A DNA stretch of 64,000 bases from Acidimicrobiia bacterium. Lineage in GTDB: Bacteria; Actinomycetota; Acidimicrobiia; Spongiisociales; UBA5794. Numbering within the stretch: the first letter of the stretch is position 1; each line of letters opens with the position of its first letter. This document shows positions 9,363 to 18,060 of this stretch, piece after piece. The notes beneath the pieces were generated by a model. It was given only the letters and a program-made list of their open reading frames with translations. It did no database searches and was not told the origin of the DNA. The stretch spans positions 1 through 64,000 of the forward strand of contig JASJDZ010000002.1 in NCBI GenBank assembly GCA_030065575.1, read 5' to 3'. A program made the translations under genes and the position numbers.

Positions 9363-9403
9363 TGGAGTTCGATGTCATCGAACTCCAAGCTGATCGCATC
9401 AGC
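9363..9403. repeat. composite REP-like palindrome (25 bp + 15 bp, both with 3-nt loops)
   Basis: TGGAGTTCGAT-GTC-ATCGAACTCCA + A + GCTGAT-CGC-ATCAGC. Confidence 0.85.
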
Positions 9404-9548
9404 CGGGGACTGACAGGGAACCCGCGGGAGACGTTGTGGGTCTAAGGAATGAACAAACGTCTGGTCCGGTTGTACTGATAGCACTAGTCTCTCGGGCTGG
9501 TTCAATAAGTACGGCGACCGCGCAGCGGCGCCAAGCAAAGGAGCACGC

Positions 9549-9959
9549 ATGCGGCGACGCATGATGAAATCGAAGATCCATCGGGCCACGGTCACCGACG
9601 CCGATCTCGACTACGTGGGATCAATCACCCTCGACGTTGACCTGATGAAGCTCGCCGATATCCGCGAGATGGAACAGGTTCATGTTCTGGATATCGACAA
9701 TGGCAACCGCTTGGTCACGTACGCCATCAAAGGTGGCCCTGGTGATGTGTGCCTCAACGGGGCCGCAGCGCGGTTGGTCTCTCCCGGCGACAAGGTCATC
9801 ATCATCAGCTACGCCGACTACGACGAGGCAGAGCTCGACGACTACTTCCCGCAAGTGGTCCATGTCGACACAGCCAATCGGCCCGTCCCGGCCGACGTCG
9901 CCCAGCAAATGGCCAATGCCGAGCCCGGACCTGTGCTGTATCAGGAGTTCGACGCCTAA
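9549..9959 (+). CDS. panD: aspartate 1-decarboxylase
   Basis: [23 protein letters not shown] with the G-S self-cleavage site; [19 protein letters not shown]. Confidence 0.95.
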   Translation: MRRRMMKSKIHRATVTDADLDYVGSITLDVDLMKLADIREMEQVHVLDIDNGNRLVTYAIKGGPGDVCLNGAAARLVSPGDKVIIISYADYDEAELDDYFPQVVHVDTANRPVPADVAQQMANAEPGPVLYQEFDA

Positions 9960-10825
9960 GCGCTCAGCGACGCATCCTCAGCGTTGACATCGTCAGGCCG
10001 ATCGTCCCCGCGGTCCCCAAAGAACCCGAAGCCCCGCTCATGGCCGTGGGGGCCCCAGAACCGCTCGAAGTCGAAGTCGTCGAAGTCAAACTCGAGGTCA
10101 AAGCCACGCAGGCCGAACGGGAATCCCTCACCCGGGTCGAAGCTCTCCAGCCTCTCCTTGAGCGCATCCGCCCGCTCCTGGCTGATCACACCATCGGCGA
10201 CGAGGTCGTCGATTCGCTCGAGAGCTGCCGAGCGTGCGTCCTCCAGCATTCCCTCGACATCAACTCCCAGCTCGCTCAGCGCCTCATCGAGGGACAGCCC
10301 CGACTCGAGCTTCTCCCGAAGCTCGCCCAGGTCGAAGTCGAAGTCGAAGCCACCGAAGCCCCTCATGTCGCCGAAGTCGCGCCCAAAGCGTTCGAAGGCA
10401 CGCGGCAGCGGAGGTAGCTCATCGAGGTCGAAGCTCTCGATGCGCTCGCGGATGTCATCTGCCCGCTCCTCGGACAGGTCGCCCTCGGCAACTCTCTCGT
10501 CCAGTTCGGAGAGGATGCGGTCCTTCACAGCGTCCAGGGCTGCGTCCAGATCCAGATCTAGGTCCTCGACCAGTTCCTGCAGCGTTGCGCCCTCACGCAG
10601 CTGGGTCTTGATCTCGTCGAGGTCGATGTCCAACTCGTCTGCGATATCGCCAAAGAGACCGTGGAAGTGCCCGCGGCATCTATCGGCGCTCTTGTCATCG
10701 ACGGTCACTTCAGGCTCATTTGCCTCCTCGGCGAAGGCGAAGGAAGCTCCGACCAGGAGACCGGCCATGAGTACGGCGCCCCCCATGGCGGCTGCCACGG
10801 TCGTGCGAAGAGTCTTGGTGTTCAT
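9956..10825 (-). CDS. secreted acidic helical-repeat protein
   Basis: Signal peptide [32 protein letters not shown]; two ~75-aa repeats ending in [19 protein letters not shown] / [19 protein letters not shown]. Confidence 0.7.
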   Translation of the reverse strand: MNTKTLRTTVAAAMGGAVLMAGLLVGASFAFAEEANEPEVTVDDKSADRCRGHFHGLFGDIADELDIDLDEIKTQLREGATLQELVEDLDLDLDAALDAVKDRILSELDERVAEGDLSEERADDIRERIESFDLDELPPLPRAFERFGRDFGDMRGFGGFDFDFDLGELREKLESGLSLDEALSELGVDVEGMLEDARSAALERIDDLVADGVISQERADALKERLESFDPGEGFPFGLRGFDLEFDFDDFDFERFWGPHGHERGFGFFGDRGDDRPDDVNAEDASLSA

Positions 10826-10964
10826 CCAGTCAATCCTTTCGGCGGGTATGGAATGACCTTGGGACATCGTATTAAGCGAGCGGTACTAGGTGTCTAAGAA
10901 TCCACTGAGAATTGATCCGCGTGTCCGTGCTGAATACTGCTCCAGTTCGGCCGACGGTTAACCC

Positions 10965-12272
10965 GTGGATCCATTCGCAGATCTTCGCGCGCTGTTGCGA
11001 TCGGACAGGCCTTCGATCGAGCTCGAGCGATATCGCACAACCTATCGACGAACCCGCACGGTAGAGGGGCTCGTCATTCCGCTTGCGGCGCTGGTTCTCT
11101 TCTCGCGCTTCGATCATGCGCTGATAACCGTCGGGGGCATCGCTGCGCTCGGCCTGCTCATGCTGCTCCATGCCACCACTCGATCCCGCTCCTCACTGCT
11201 CGAAATGGTGGTGATCGATACCGTCCTGTATCTGGGAATGGCCGGGTTCGTCGACTCCCCGGAGATTGCGATGTTCGTCGCAGTGGTGCAGACATTCATT
11301 GTCTTCCACTTCATCAAGCCGCGCCGCGCCGTTCTTGTTGCCGTGATCTTCCTAACGCTCGGATGGGTCACAACCGCAATCACAACAGTGATAGAAGCGC
11401 AAGTGCGGGAACCCTCGGAAGTGATGTTCCTGACCGGGGTCATTGCGTTCGTCGCCATCGTCCCGGTCATCTGGACCCAGCTTCAGGCCGGCGTCGAGAT
11501 GCACCGGATGCGCGACCGTGAGGAGGACCTCGCACTGGAGAAGGACCGCCTGCTGACCGACAAGGATCGCTTCGTAGCCAGTGTCAGCCACGAACTCCGG
11601 ACTCCGCTCACCGCTGTAGTCGGGTTGGCCCACACCCTCGCCGAGAGCGATGGGGCATTCAGCGATGAGGAGCGCACCGAGTTCATCGGTCTGATCCTCG
11701 AGCAGAGCGAGGACCTGGCTGCGCTCGTCGACGACCTGCTGGTGGCGGCGAGGGCCAGCAGCGGGCATCTCTCTCTGGTGGTCGGTGAGGTGGACCTGCA
11801 TGACGAGGTCAGCCGCGTCGGTGATGGCGAATTCGATATCCAGGTTGACACCCCGGACCGGGTTGTCGTCGTCGCCGATCCCGTTCGGGTGAGGCAGATT
11901 CTGCGCAACCTCACCAGCAACAGCATCCGGTACGGCGGCGAGCGCAAGCGAGTGACGCTGCGGCGCAAGGGAATCATGGGCATCGTCGCCGTCGAGGACA
12001 ACGGGCCGCCCCTGTCCACCGAGGCGCTCGAGACAATCTTCTCTGCCTTCGGCCGGGCCCACGACCGGCCCGGGCAGACCGACTCAGTCGGCCTTGGTCT
12101 CACCGTGAGCCGGCAGCTCGCCAGGATGATGGGCGGTGAGATCACCTATCACCACGACGGGCGCTGGGGATCGTTCCGGCTCTCTCTCCCAATGGCCGTC
12201 AGCGAGACGGCCAGCGCCATCTTTGCGTCCCCGGACACCGCTTCCGCAGTACACAAGGTTGGCGTCCGGTAG
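10965..12272 (+). CDS. membrane sensor histidine kinase
   Basis: N-terminal TM segments; H-box FVASVSHELRTPLTAVVGL; HATPase ILRNLTSNSIRYGG...GLGLTVSRQLARMMGG. Confidence 0.9.
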   Translation: MDPFADLRALLRSDRPSIELERYRTTYRRTRTVEGLVIPLAALVLFSRFDHALITVGGIAALGLLMLLHATTRSRSSLLEMVVIDTVLYLGMAGFVDSPEIAMFVAVVQTFIVFHFIKPRRAVLVAVIFLTLGWVTTAITTVIEAQVREPSEVMFLTGVIAFVAIVPVIWTQLQAGVEMHRMRDREEDLALEKDRLLTDKDRFVASVSHELRTPLTAVVGLAHTLAESDGAFSDEERTEFIGLILEQSEDLAALVDDLLVAARASSGHLSLVVGEVDLHDEVSRVGDGEFDIQVDTPDRVVVVADPVRVRQILRNLTSNSIRYGGERKRVTLRRKGIMGIVAVEDNGPPLSTEALETIFSAFGRAHDRPGQTDSVGLGLTVSRQLARMMGGEITYHHDGRWGSFRLSLPMAVSETASAIFASPDTASAVHKVGVR

Positions 12273-12322
12273 CCGCGTTCTCTGAGTCCCGTGCGTGCCG
12301 TCGCTGCGATAATGCTCCCGAG

Positions 12323-13054
12323 ATGGCCCACCATGAGAAGCCCACCAACACCGATGTTCCCTACGAGCCGCACGTAGGTACCAGCAGGCCGTACTGGCGC
12401 GACATCATCCTCGGCGTCAATGACGGTCTCGTGTCGATGATCCTTCTGGTTGCGGTGGTTGTCGGAGGTGGCCTCACTACAACCCAGGTCCTACTCACAG
12501 CCGTTGGCGGCGCCATCGCGGGGGCAATCTCGATGGCGGCAGGCGAGTACCTGGCTACCAAATCGCAATCCGAGGTACTCATCCGCGAGTTGAAGCTGGA
12601 GCTGGATCACATCCGTGATCACCGTGAGATGGAAGTCGACCAACTGCGTCACATGCTGTCAGAGCTCTCGATCGAAGGGGAAGACCTGGACGCTGCCGTG
12701 GAGATCCTCTCCAAGGACGACGATCGCCTGCTCAACTCAATGAAGGTCCTCGAGTTCGGGATGGTGGATACCGAAGAGCGCTCCCCTTACGCCGCCATGG
12801 GTGTCTCCGGGCTGGCCTTCCTTGTTGGTTCGCTGCCGTCGGTTCTTCCCTTTGTCTTCGTGAACTCGACCGCTGCGGGTCTTACCATCGCCGCAATCCT
12901 CACTGCAATCTGTCTCTACACAGTCGGGGCGACGAAGAGTTACGTCACCAAGACCAACACGGTGATCGCCGGCATTGAGAACCTGGGCATTGCCGGAGTG
13001 GGAGGAGTACTCGGCTACTGGATTGGATGGCTGTTCGAGCGCGGCGTCGGCTGA
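12323..13054 (+). CDS. VIT1/CCC1 family transporter
   Basis: RDIILGVNDGLVSMILLVAVVVGG...AGAISMAAGEYLATKSQ and C-terminal TM helices. Confidence 0.9.
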   Translation: MAHHEKPTNTDVPYEPHVGTSRPYWRDIILGVNDGLVSMILLVAVVVGGGLTTTQVLLTAVGGAIAGAISMAAGEYLATKSQSEVLIRELKLELDHIRDHREMEVDQLRHMLSELSIEGEDLDAAVEILSKDDDRLLNSMKVLEFGMVDTEERSPYAAMGVSGLAFLVGSLPSVLPFVFVNSTAAGLTIAAILTAICLYTVGATKSYVTKTNTVIAGIENLGIAGVGGVLGYWIGWLFERGVG

Positions 13055-13087
13055 ACAGTCTCCGCAATCTCTGTACCCTGGGCACCG

Positions 13088-13213
13088 ATGAAACGAATCG
13101 TCGCTCTCGCCATCTTCGCCGCCGCCCTTGGCGCCTACCTGAAACGCCCCGTCAAACAACCGGCCTCGACCGGGGTATGGGACCCGGCAGATTCCTCACG
13201 GACCCGCCGCTGA
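13088..13213 (+). CDS. 41-aa membrane microprotein
   Basis: MKRIVALAIFAAALGAYLKRPVKQPASTGVWDPADSSRTRR*; below the ORF-track cutoff; ends 2 nt before the next ATG. Confidence 0.45.
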   Translation: MKRIVALAIFAAALGAYLKRPVKQPASTGVWDPADSSRTRR

Positions 13214-13215
13214 CC

Positions 13216-13974
13216 ATGCGACTCGCACTCCACCAGGCCAGCGAAGTCGGAACGCGCGCCGGACGCATCCTCCTTGCGGAGCGGCCGCTGAAGGCGCTTG
13301 GACTGGTCGACAAACATCCGACCGAGAAGGATCCCCGCCTGGAGCATGTGGAGGTGCTGGCCACGTACGACGCCCTACTCAGCGATGCTGCAGACCCCCG
13401 GCCCGACATCGAGATGGCGCTCAACGCAGGAGTCAGCTGTGTTGTGTGGGTGGATGCCGATGAACTCGGGGAGGAGTACGGGGACGACTTCGCCGCGGGC
13501 GACCTGCGTCTGCTTACCGGGTGCAACCTGGCAACGGGAATTGCCCCGGCCCTAGCCGCTCATGAGGTTGCCGCAACGGAGAACGTACTCGAGGTGACCA
13601 TCGCCTGGACCGAGCCGGGCAGCCCGCGGCGGCGCGGCGAAGCGATCCCCTTCCCCGACCCGATCGGCTCGCGGTGGGGTGAGGCTCGACTCTCCGAATA
13701 CGCCGATCGATCCTTCGTCGCCAAAGTCGGCGGTCCCTGGGCGGCGGCAATGGCAAAGGTGACCGGCGCCTCCCCCGCCGGTGTTGTCACGCGCATTGTC
13801 GGCGTATCCGATCTTGCTGTGCACCTCGAGGCGCTTGCCTTCGCCTCCGGCGCTGTTCTGGTTGGCGAATTGCCGCCCGGCTTGTCTCGTCCCACCGATC
13901 TCGCCGAGCAGTACCTGGCAAAAGCGCTCGACGCCGGGCTCGATGTCGCCGCGCATACCCACCACGGGAATTGA
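13216..13974 (+). CDS. conserved-looking hypothetical protein
   Basis: Long ORF with GC-rich coding character; start at MRLALHQASEVGTRAGRILLAERPLKALG. Confidence 0.55.
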   Translation: MRLALHQASEVGTRAGRILLAERPLKALGLVDKHPTEKDPRLEHVEVLATYDALLSDAADPRPDIEMALNAGVSCVVWVDADELGEEYGDDFAAGDLRLLTGCNLATGIAPALAAHEVAATENVLEVTIAWTEPGSPRRRGEAIPFPDPIGSRWGEARLSEYADRSFVAKVGGPWAAAMAKVTGASPAGVVTRIVGVSDLAVHLEALAFASGAVLVGELPPGLSRPTDLAEQYLAKALDAGLDVAAHTHHGN

Positions 13975-14000
13975 AACCGGCCCGGAATCGTTGTCTCACC

Positions 14001-16037
14001 ATGCGCCCAACCGTTCTCCTCGTAGTCGCAGCTCTTCTCCTCACCTCCTGCTCCAGTGGCGATGGCGCGCCTCGCGGTGACGCCCCGACAACAACGTCGA
14101 CCGCCGGTCCGATCGAGGAACCCGTACCGGTGACGCAGTCCTATGCCGGCACCATCGCAGCTCCCGAGTTTCCCGACGGCCTCGACTGGATAAACACTCC
14201 GAACCCGCTCCGGCTGGCCGACCTCACCGGTAAGGTCGTGATGCTCGACTTCTGGACGTACGGGTGCATCAACTGCATTCACGTCATCCCCGACATGAAG
14301 CGCCTCGAGGCTGAGTATCCAGACGAGCTGGTGGTCATCGGAGTGCACAGCGCCAAGTTCACCCACGAGGGGGAGACTGAGAACATCCGCCAGATCGTTC
14401 AGCGCTACGAGGTGGATCATCCTGTTGTCAACGACCGGGACTTTGCCATTTGGGAGAGTTGGGGAGCCCGGGCATGGCCGACCATGGCGCTGATCGATCC
14501 GGCCGGCAACGTGGTAGGAATGCACGCCGGTGAGGGCTTCTACGAGGTAGCCCAGCCGGTGATCGAATCGCTTCTCTACGAGTTCAGCGATCAGATCGAC
14601 CGCTCTCCCCTGCCGATCACACCGGAACGGGCAACGGCAGCCAACACTGCGCTGTCCTTCCCGGGCAAGGTCGCAGTCGGAGACGGGCTCCTCTACATCT
14701 CCGACACCGGCCATCACCGTGTAGTGGCTGTCGAGCCGACGACGGGCGAGGTAGTCGCCGTGTACGGCAACGGAATCCCGGGATTCAAGAGCGGACCGGC
14801 ACTCGAGGCTCAGTTCGACTCACCGCAAGGCCTCGCCTTCGATCCCGTATCGGACACGCTGTACGTGGCCGATACCAACAACCACGCCATCCGCACCATC
14901 GACATTGGCTCAGGTGAGGTCACGACTCTGGCCGGGACCGGCGCGCTCGGCTGGCCGCCGGCGGCGAGCCTGTTCGACGATGCTCGCCTCAACTCCCCAT
15001 GGGGCTTGACCCTGCATCAGGGAGATCTGTGGATCGCCATGGCCGGCTTCCACCAGATCTGGACTGCCGACCTCGATGGAGGGGTCATCAGTCCGGCGGT
15101 TGGCAGCAGCCGCGAAGGCGTCGCCAATGGCGGTCTCACCGCAGCAGAGCTGGCTCAACCCAGCGGTCTGGCGTTCGACACCAGCGGCCGTCTGTACTTC
15201 GCCGACTCGGAATCGAGTTCCATTCGGTACGCCGATGCCCTTCTGCCCGACGGCCAGACCGGCATCCTGTCCGGGTCGAACGTCAACCTCTTCGACTACG
15301 GCGACATCGACGGCGCCGGTACCGCAGCCCGCCTGCAGCACCCGCTGGGGATCGTCTGGGACTCTGTGAGCGGAGGCCTGCTGATTGCCGACACCTACAA
15401 CAGCAAGCTCAAGCGCATCGATCCCGAGACCGGCGATACGAGTACCTACTTGGGTAGTGATCGGGGCTGGGCCGACGGAGCGTCCCCGAAGTTCTACGAG
15501 CCCGGAGGCCTTGCTCTCTCGGGACGAACCCTGTACGTCGCCGACACGAATAACCACGTGATCCGGGTCGTGGATCTCGACACGGATACCGCATCGACAC
15601 TCGTCCTGTTCGGGATCGAGCGATTCACTCCTCCTCCGGATGCGGCCGACTACCCCGGAACCGTCGTAGAGCTACCGCCAGTAGCGCTGGCAGCCGGTGA
15701 CAGTGTGATCCGCCTGGCAGTCGAGCTGCCCGAGGGATACAAGATCAATGAGGATGCCCCCTCCTCCGTGTCGCTCGGCGCCACGGGCGTGTCGGTCACC
15801 TTCGCCGGCGGCGAGGAGCAGTCACTCACCGGAGCAACCCTGCCGGTTGACCTGGGCGCCACATTCGACACCGGATCGGGAACGATCACGGCCGACGTGA
15901 CTCTGCTCTACTGCAAAAACGACTCCGAGGGTCTGTGCATCATCGAACAGGTGTTGTTCAGGCAGCCGGTGACGGTGGGCGCAGTTGGAGGAAAAGAAGT
16001 GGTGCTCCCCCACCGGGTCGAGGTTCCTGACTTCTAG
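14001..16037 (+). CDS. thioredoxin-like + NHL-repeat lipoprotein (NHLRC2-like)
   Basis: Lipobox LLLTSC; FWTYGCINCIHVIPDMKRLE; repeated NHL blades LYVADTNNHAIRTID / LYVADTNNHVIRVVD. Confidence 0.85.
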   Translation: MRPTVLLVVAALLLTSCSSGDGAPRGDAPTTTSTAGPIEEPVPVTQSYAGTIAAPEFPDGLDWINTPNPLRLADLTGKVVMLDFWTYGCINCIHVIPDMKRLEAEYPDELVVIGVHSAKFTHEGETENIRQIVQRYEVDHPVVNDRDFAIWESWGARAWPTMALIDPAGNVVGMHAGEGFYEVAQPVIESLLYEFSDQIDRSPLPITPERATAANTALSFPGKVAVGDGLLYISDTGHHRVVAVEPTTGEVVAVYGNGIPGFKSGPALEAQFDSPQGLAFDPVSDTLYVADTNNHAIRTIDIGSGEVTTLAGTGALGWPPAASLFDDARLNSPWGLTLHQGDLWIAMAGFHQIWTADLDGGVISPAVGSSREGVANGGLTAAELAQPSGLAFDTSGRLYFADSESSSIRYADALLPDGQTGILSGSNVNLFDYGDIDGAGTAARLQHPLGIVWDSVSGGLLIADTYNSKLKRIDPETGDTSTYLGSDRGWADGASPKFYEPGGLALSGRTLYVADTNNHVIRVVDLDTDTASTLVLFGIERFTPPPDAADYPGTVVELPPVALAAGDSVIRLAVELPEGYKINEDAPSSVSLGATGVSVTFAGGEEQSLTGATLPVDLGATFDTGSGTITADVTLLYCKNDSEGLCIIEQVLFRQPVTVGAVGGKEVVLPHRVEVPDF

Positions 16038-18022
16038 GTGCGGTCCGGGCGGGCCGGCAGCGCCAGTTCGAACCCGGTGCAGCCGTCTCTGCGCAGGTAG
16101 CTGAGAGAGCCGTCCATCAGTTCGGCGAGCCGGCGGGACACAGCGAGGCCGAGACCTACGGAGCCAGGCTCGGCTCGTACCGCTCCGTCGTGGCCGCTCT
16201 CGTATGCCTCAAAGATCAGGCTCTCCCGGTGCTTGGGAACGCCGGACCCATCGTCCCAGACGGTGATGACCGTTTGCTCGTTGCGTTCGGTGATCTCAAT
16301 CCAGATCCGCCCTCCCCCGTACCGGGTGGCGTTGGTGAGAAGGTTGCGGACGATCTGGCGCAGCCGCAGCGGATCTGCCCAAACTTTCTCGGTATCGGCC
16401 AGGTGGGCAACATCGACCTCTTCGCTTCCCGTTTGGTGGGCATGGCCCTGAACAACAACACCCAACTCGGTCGCCAAATCGACGATCTGCGGATGCAGCG
16501 ACAGTGTGCTGACGTCGGCCCGGGCCCCGACGAGAAGGTCCTCGATCAGGTGTGAGAGTTCGGTGCTCTCGTTGGCGATGAGGGAAACGATCTCGTCCAG
16601 TTCGGCATCTGAGAACTGACTCCTTCTCTCCCCCAACTCGTGACTGAGGCCGAGCACCGTGGTCAGTGGGGTACGAAGCTCATGGCTGACAGTTGCAATG
16701 AACTGGTCCTTGCCCCTCACCTGATCCTCGAGCCTCTCTTTGAGCAAGGTCAGCTCGTTCAGCGAGTCCTCCAGGCGGCCGTTCCGCAGCGAGATAGATA
16801 TCTTGCCGGCAACGGCGTCGAGCAACTTGATGTCGGCCGGGCCAAAACCGGATACGTCCGCAAGGGGATCAGCAACGATCACAGCACCGATGCCCCCGCT
16901 CTCAGAAGTCAACGGAGCAGCAATCACGTCCTCCCCGGGTGCGGTGGCGTTGGGAAGCGGTGGGGCTTCGGTGAGCGCCTGGGCGCTGTCCAGTGTGCCC
17001 AGCCACTCGATGAGCCGGTTGCCGGAAACGAAGCCAACCGGAGTCATCACGCGTGTTGTCCCGGTTGCCTCGGCCGTGGTCTGGTAGATCCAATCCCGAT
17101 CTTCCTGATTGAACAGAAGGATGTCCACCCTCTCCGCCTCCAGCATCTGCTGGGTGTTGACTGCGGCGGCAGCCATAGCGTTCTCCAGCTGCGGCGAGGC
17201 GTGCAGCAGCTTCGTGATCTCGTAGAGAGACTCGAGTCGGCTACGTTCCTGCTTCTGCCCGACATAGGAGTGATAGGCCCCGTAGAGCACTGCGACCGGG
17301 ATCAATGCAAGCCACGCAGCGGCGGGACGCATCTCGAAGAGCGTGACTGCGAGCAGGGCGAGAGAAGAGTTGACGGCCGCTCCCGCCGTGCTGAGTGCCA
17401 GCACTTCGAGGATCTCCCGACTGCGGAGCCGCCCCCCGGTCACTCGAATCACCAGATGCACCAGGGCATTGGCTAGCACATTGCCCGCAGCAACGGCCGC
17501 GACTGCAGACAACCAGCCGACCGGACCGTGCGGATCGGCACCGCCAACAAGAACATGAAACAACGCAATTGAGGCCGCTGTAACCAGGGTGAACTGAGCG
17601 AGATTGAAGACCAGCTTGAGGATCGGCTGCCGGCGGTTGAATGTCAGGGCCGCCAGGTTGCCGACGAACTGGGCGACAAGAACCAACGCAGGAGCGACGA
17701 AGAAGAGCCCAAAGACAAGGGCGATCTCGCTCATCGAGAAGGACTGTGTGTTCCGCTTGAAGCGAATGTGAACGACTGTCACCTCACCGACGTAGAACGC
17801 CGGGGCCAGCACCCACACCGGGAGGGTCTGCTCCGACGCCACCTGCGGCCAGCCCCAAACGACCGAACTGAGCAAAGCCGCGCAGGCGATCACCAATCCG
17901 GTGAGCGCCCACGCTCGTTGCTGAGTAGTCGTCCGGGAAACCAGTTGTCCAATGGCGCGGAAAGGAGCCACGGACGGACTTGCCACCGCTGCTCCTTTCA
18001 ACGCCTCTTGCCGAATGGCCAT
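16034..18022 (-). CDS. membrane GAF sensor histidine kinase
   Basis: Multiple TM segments, GAF-like region, FIATVSHELRTPLTTVLGL, IVRNLLTNATRYGG, SVGLGLAVSRRLAELMDG. Confidence 0.9.
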   Translation of the reverse strand: MAIRQEALKGAAVASPSVAPFRAIGQLVSRTTTQQRAWALTGLVIACAALLSSVVWGWPQVASEQTLPVWVLAPAFYVGEVTVVHIRFKRNTQSFSMSEIALVFGLFFVAPALVLVAQFVGNLAALTFNRRQPILKLVFNLAQFTLVTAASIALFHVLVGGADPHGPVGWLSAVAAVAAGNVLANALVHLVIRVTGGRLRSREILEVLALSTAGAAVNSSLALLAVTLFEMRPAAAWLALIPVAVLYGAYHSYVGQKQERSRLESLYEITKLLHASPQLENAMAAAAVNTQQMLEAERVDILLFNQEDRDWIYQTTAEATGTTRVMTPVGFVSGNRLIEWLGTLDSAQALTEAPPLPNATAPGEDVIAAPLTSESGGIGAVIVADPLADVSGFGPADIKLLDAVAGKISISLRNGRLEDSLNELTLLKERLEDQVRGKDQFIATVSHELRTPLTTVLGLSHELGERRSQFSDAELDEIVSLIANESTELSHLIEDLLVGARADVSTLSLHPQIVDLATELGVVVQGHAHQTGSEEVDVAHLADTEKVWADPLRLRQIVRNLLTNATRYGGGRIWIEITERNEQTVITVWDDGSGVPKHRESLIFEAYESGHDGAVRAEPGSVGLGLAVSRRLAELMDGSLSYLRRDGCTGFELALPARPDRT

Positions 18023-18060
18023 TCGACTATGTCCTCTGTCGGCAGGTCTCTACAGGTCCA

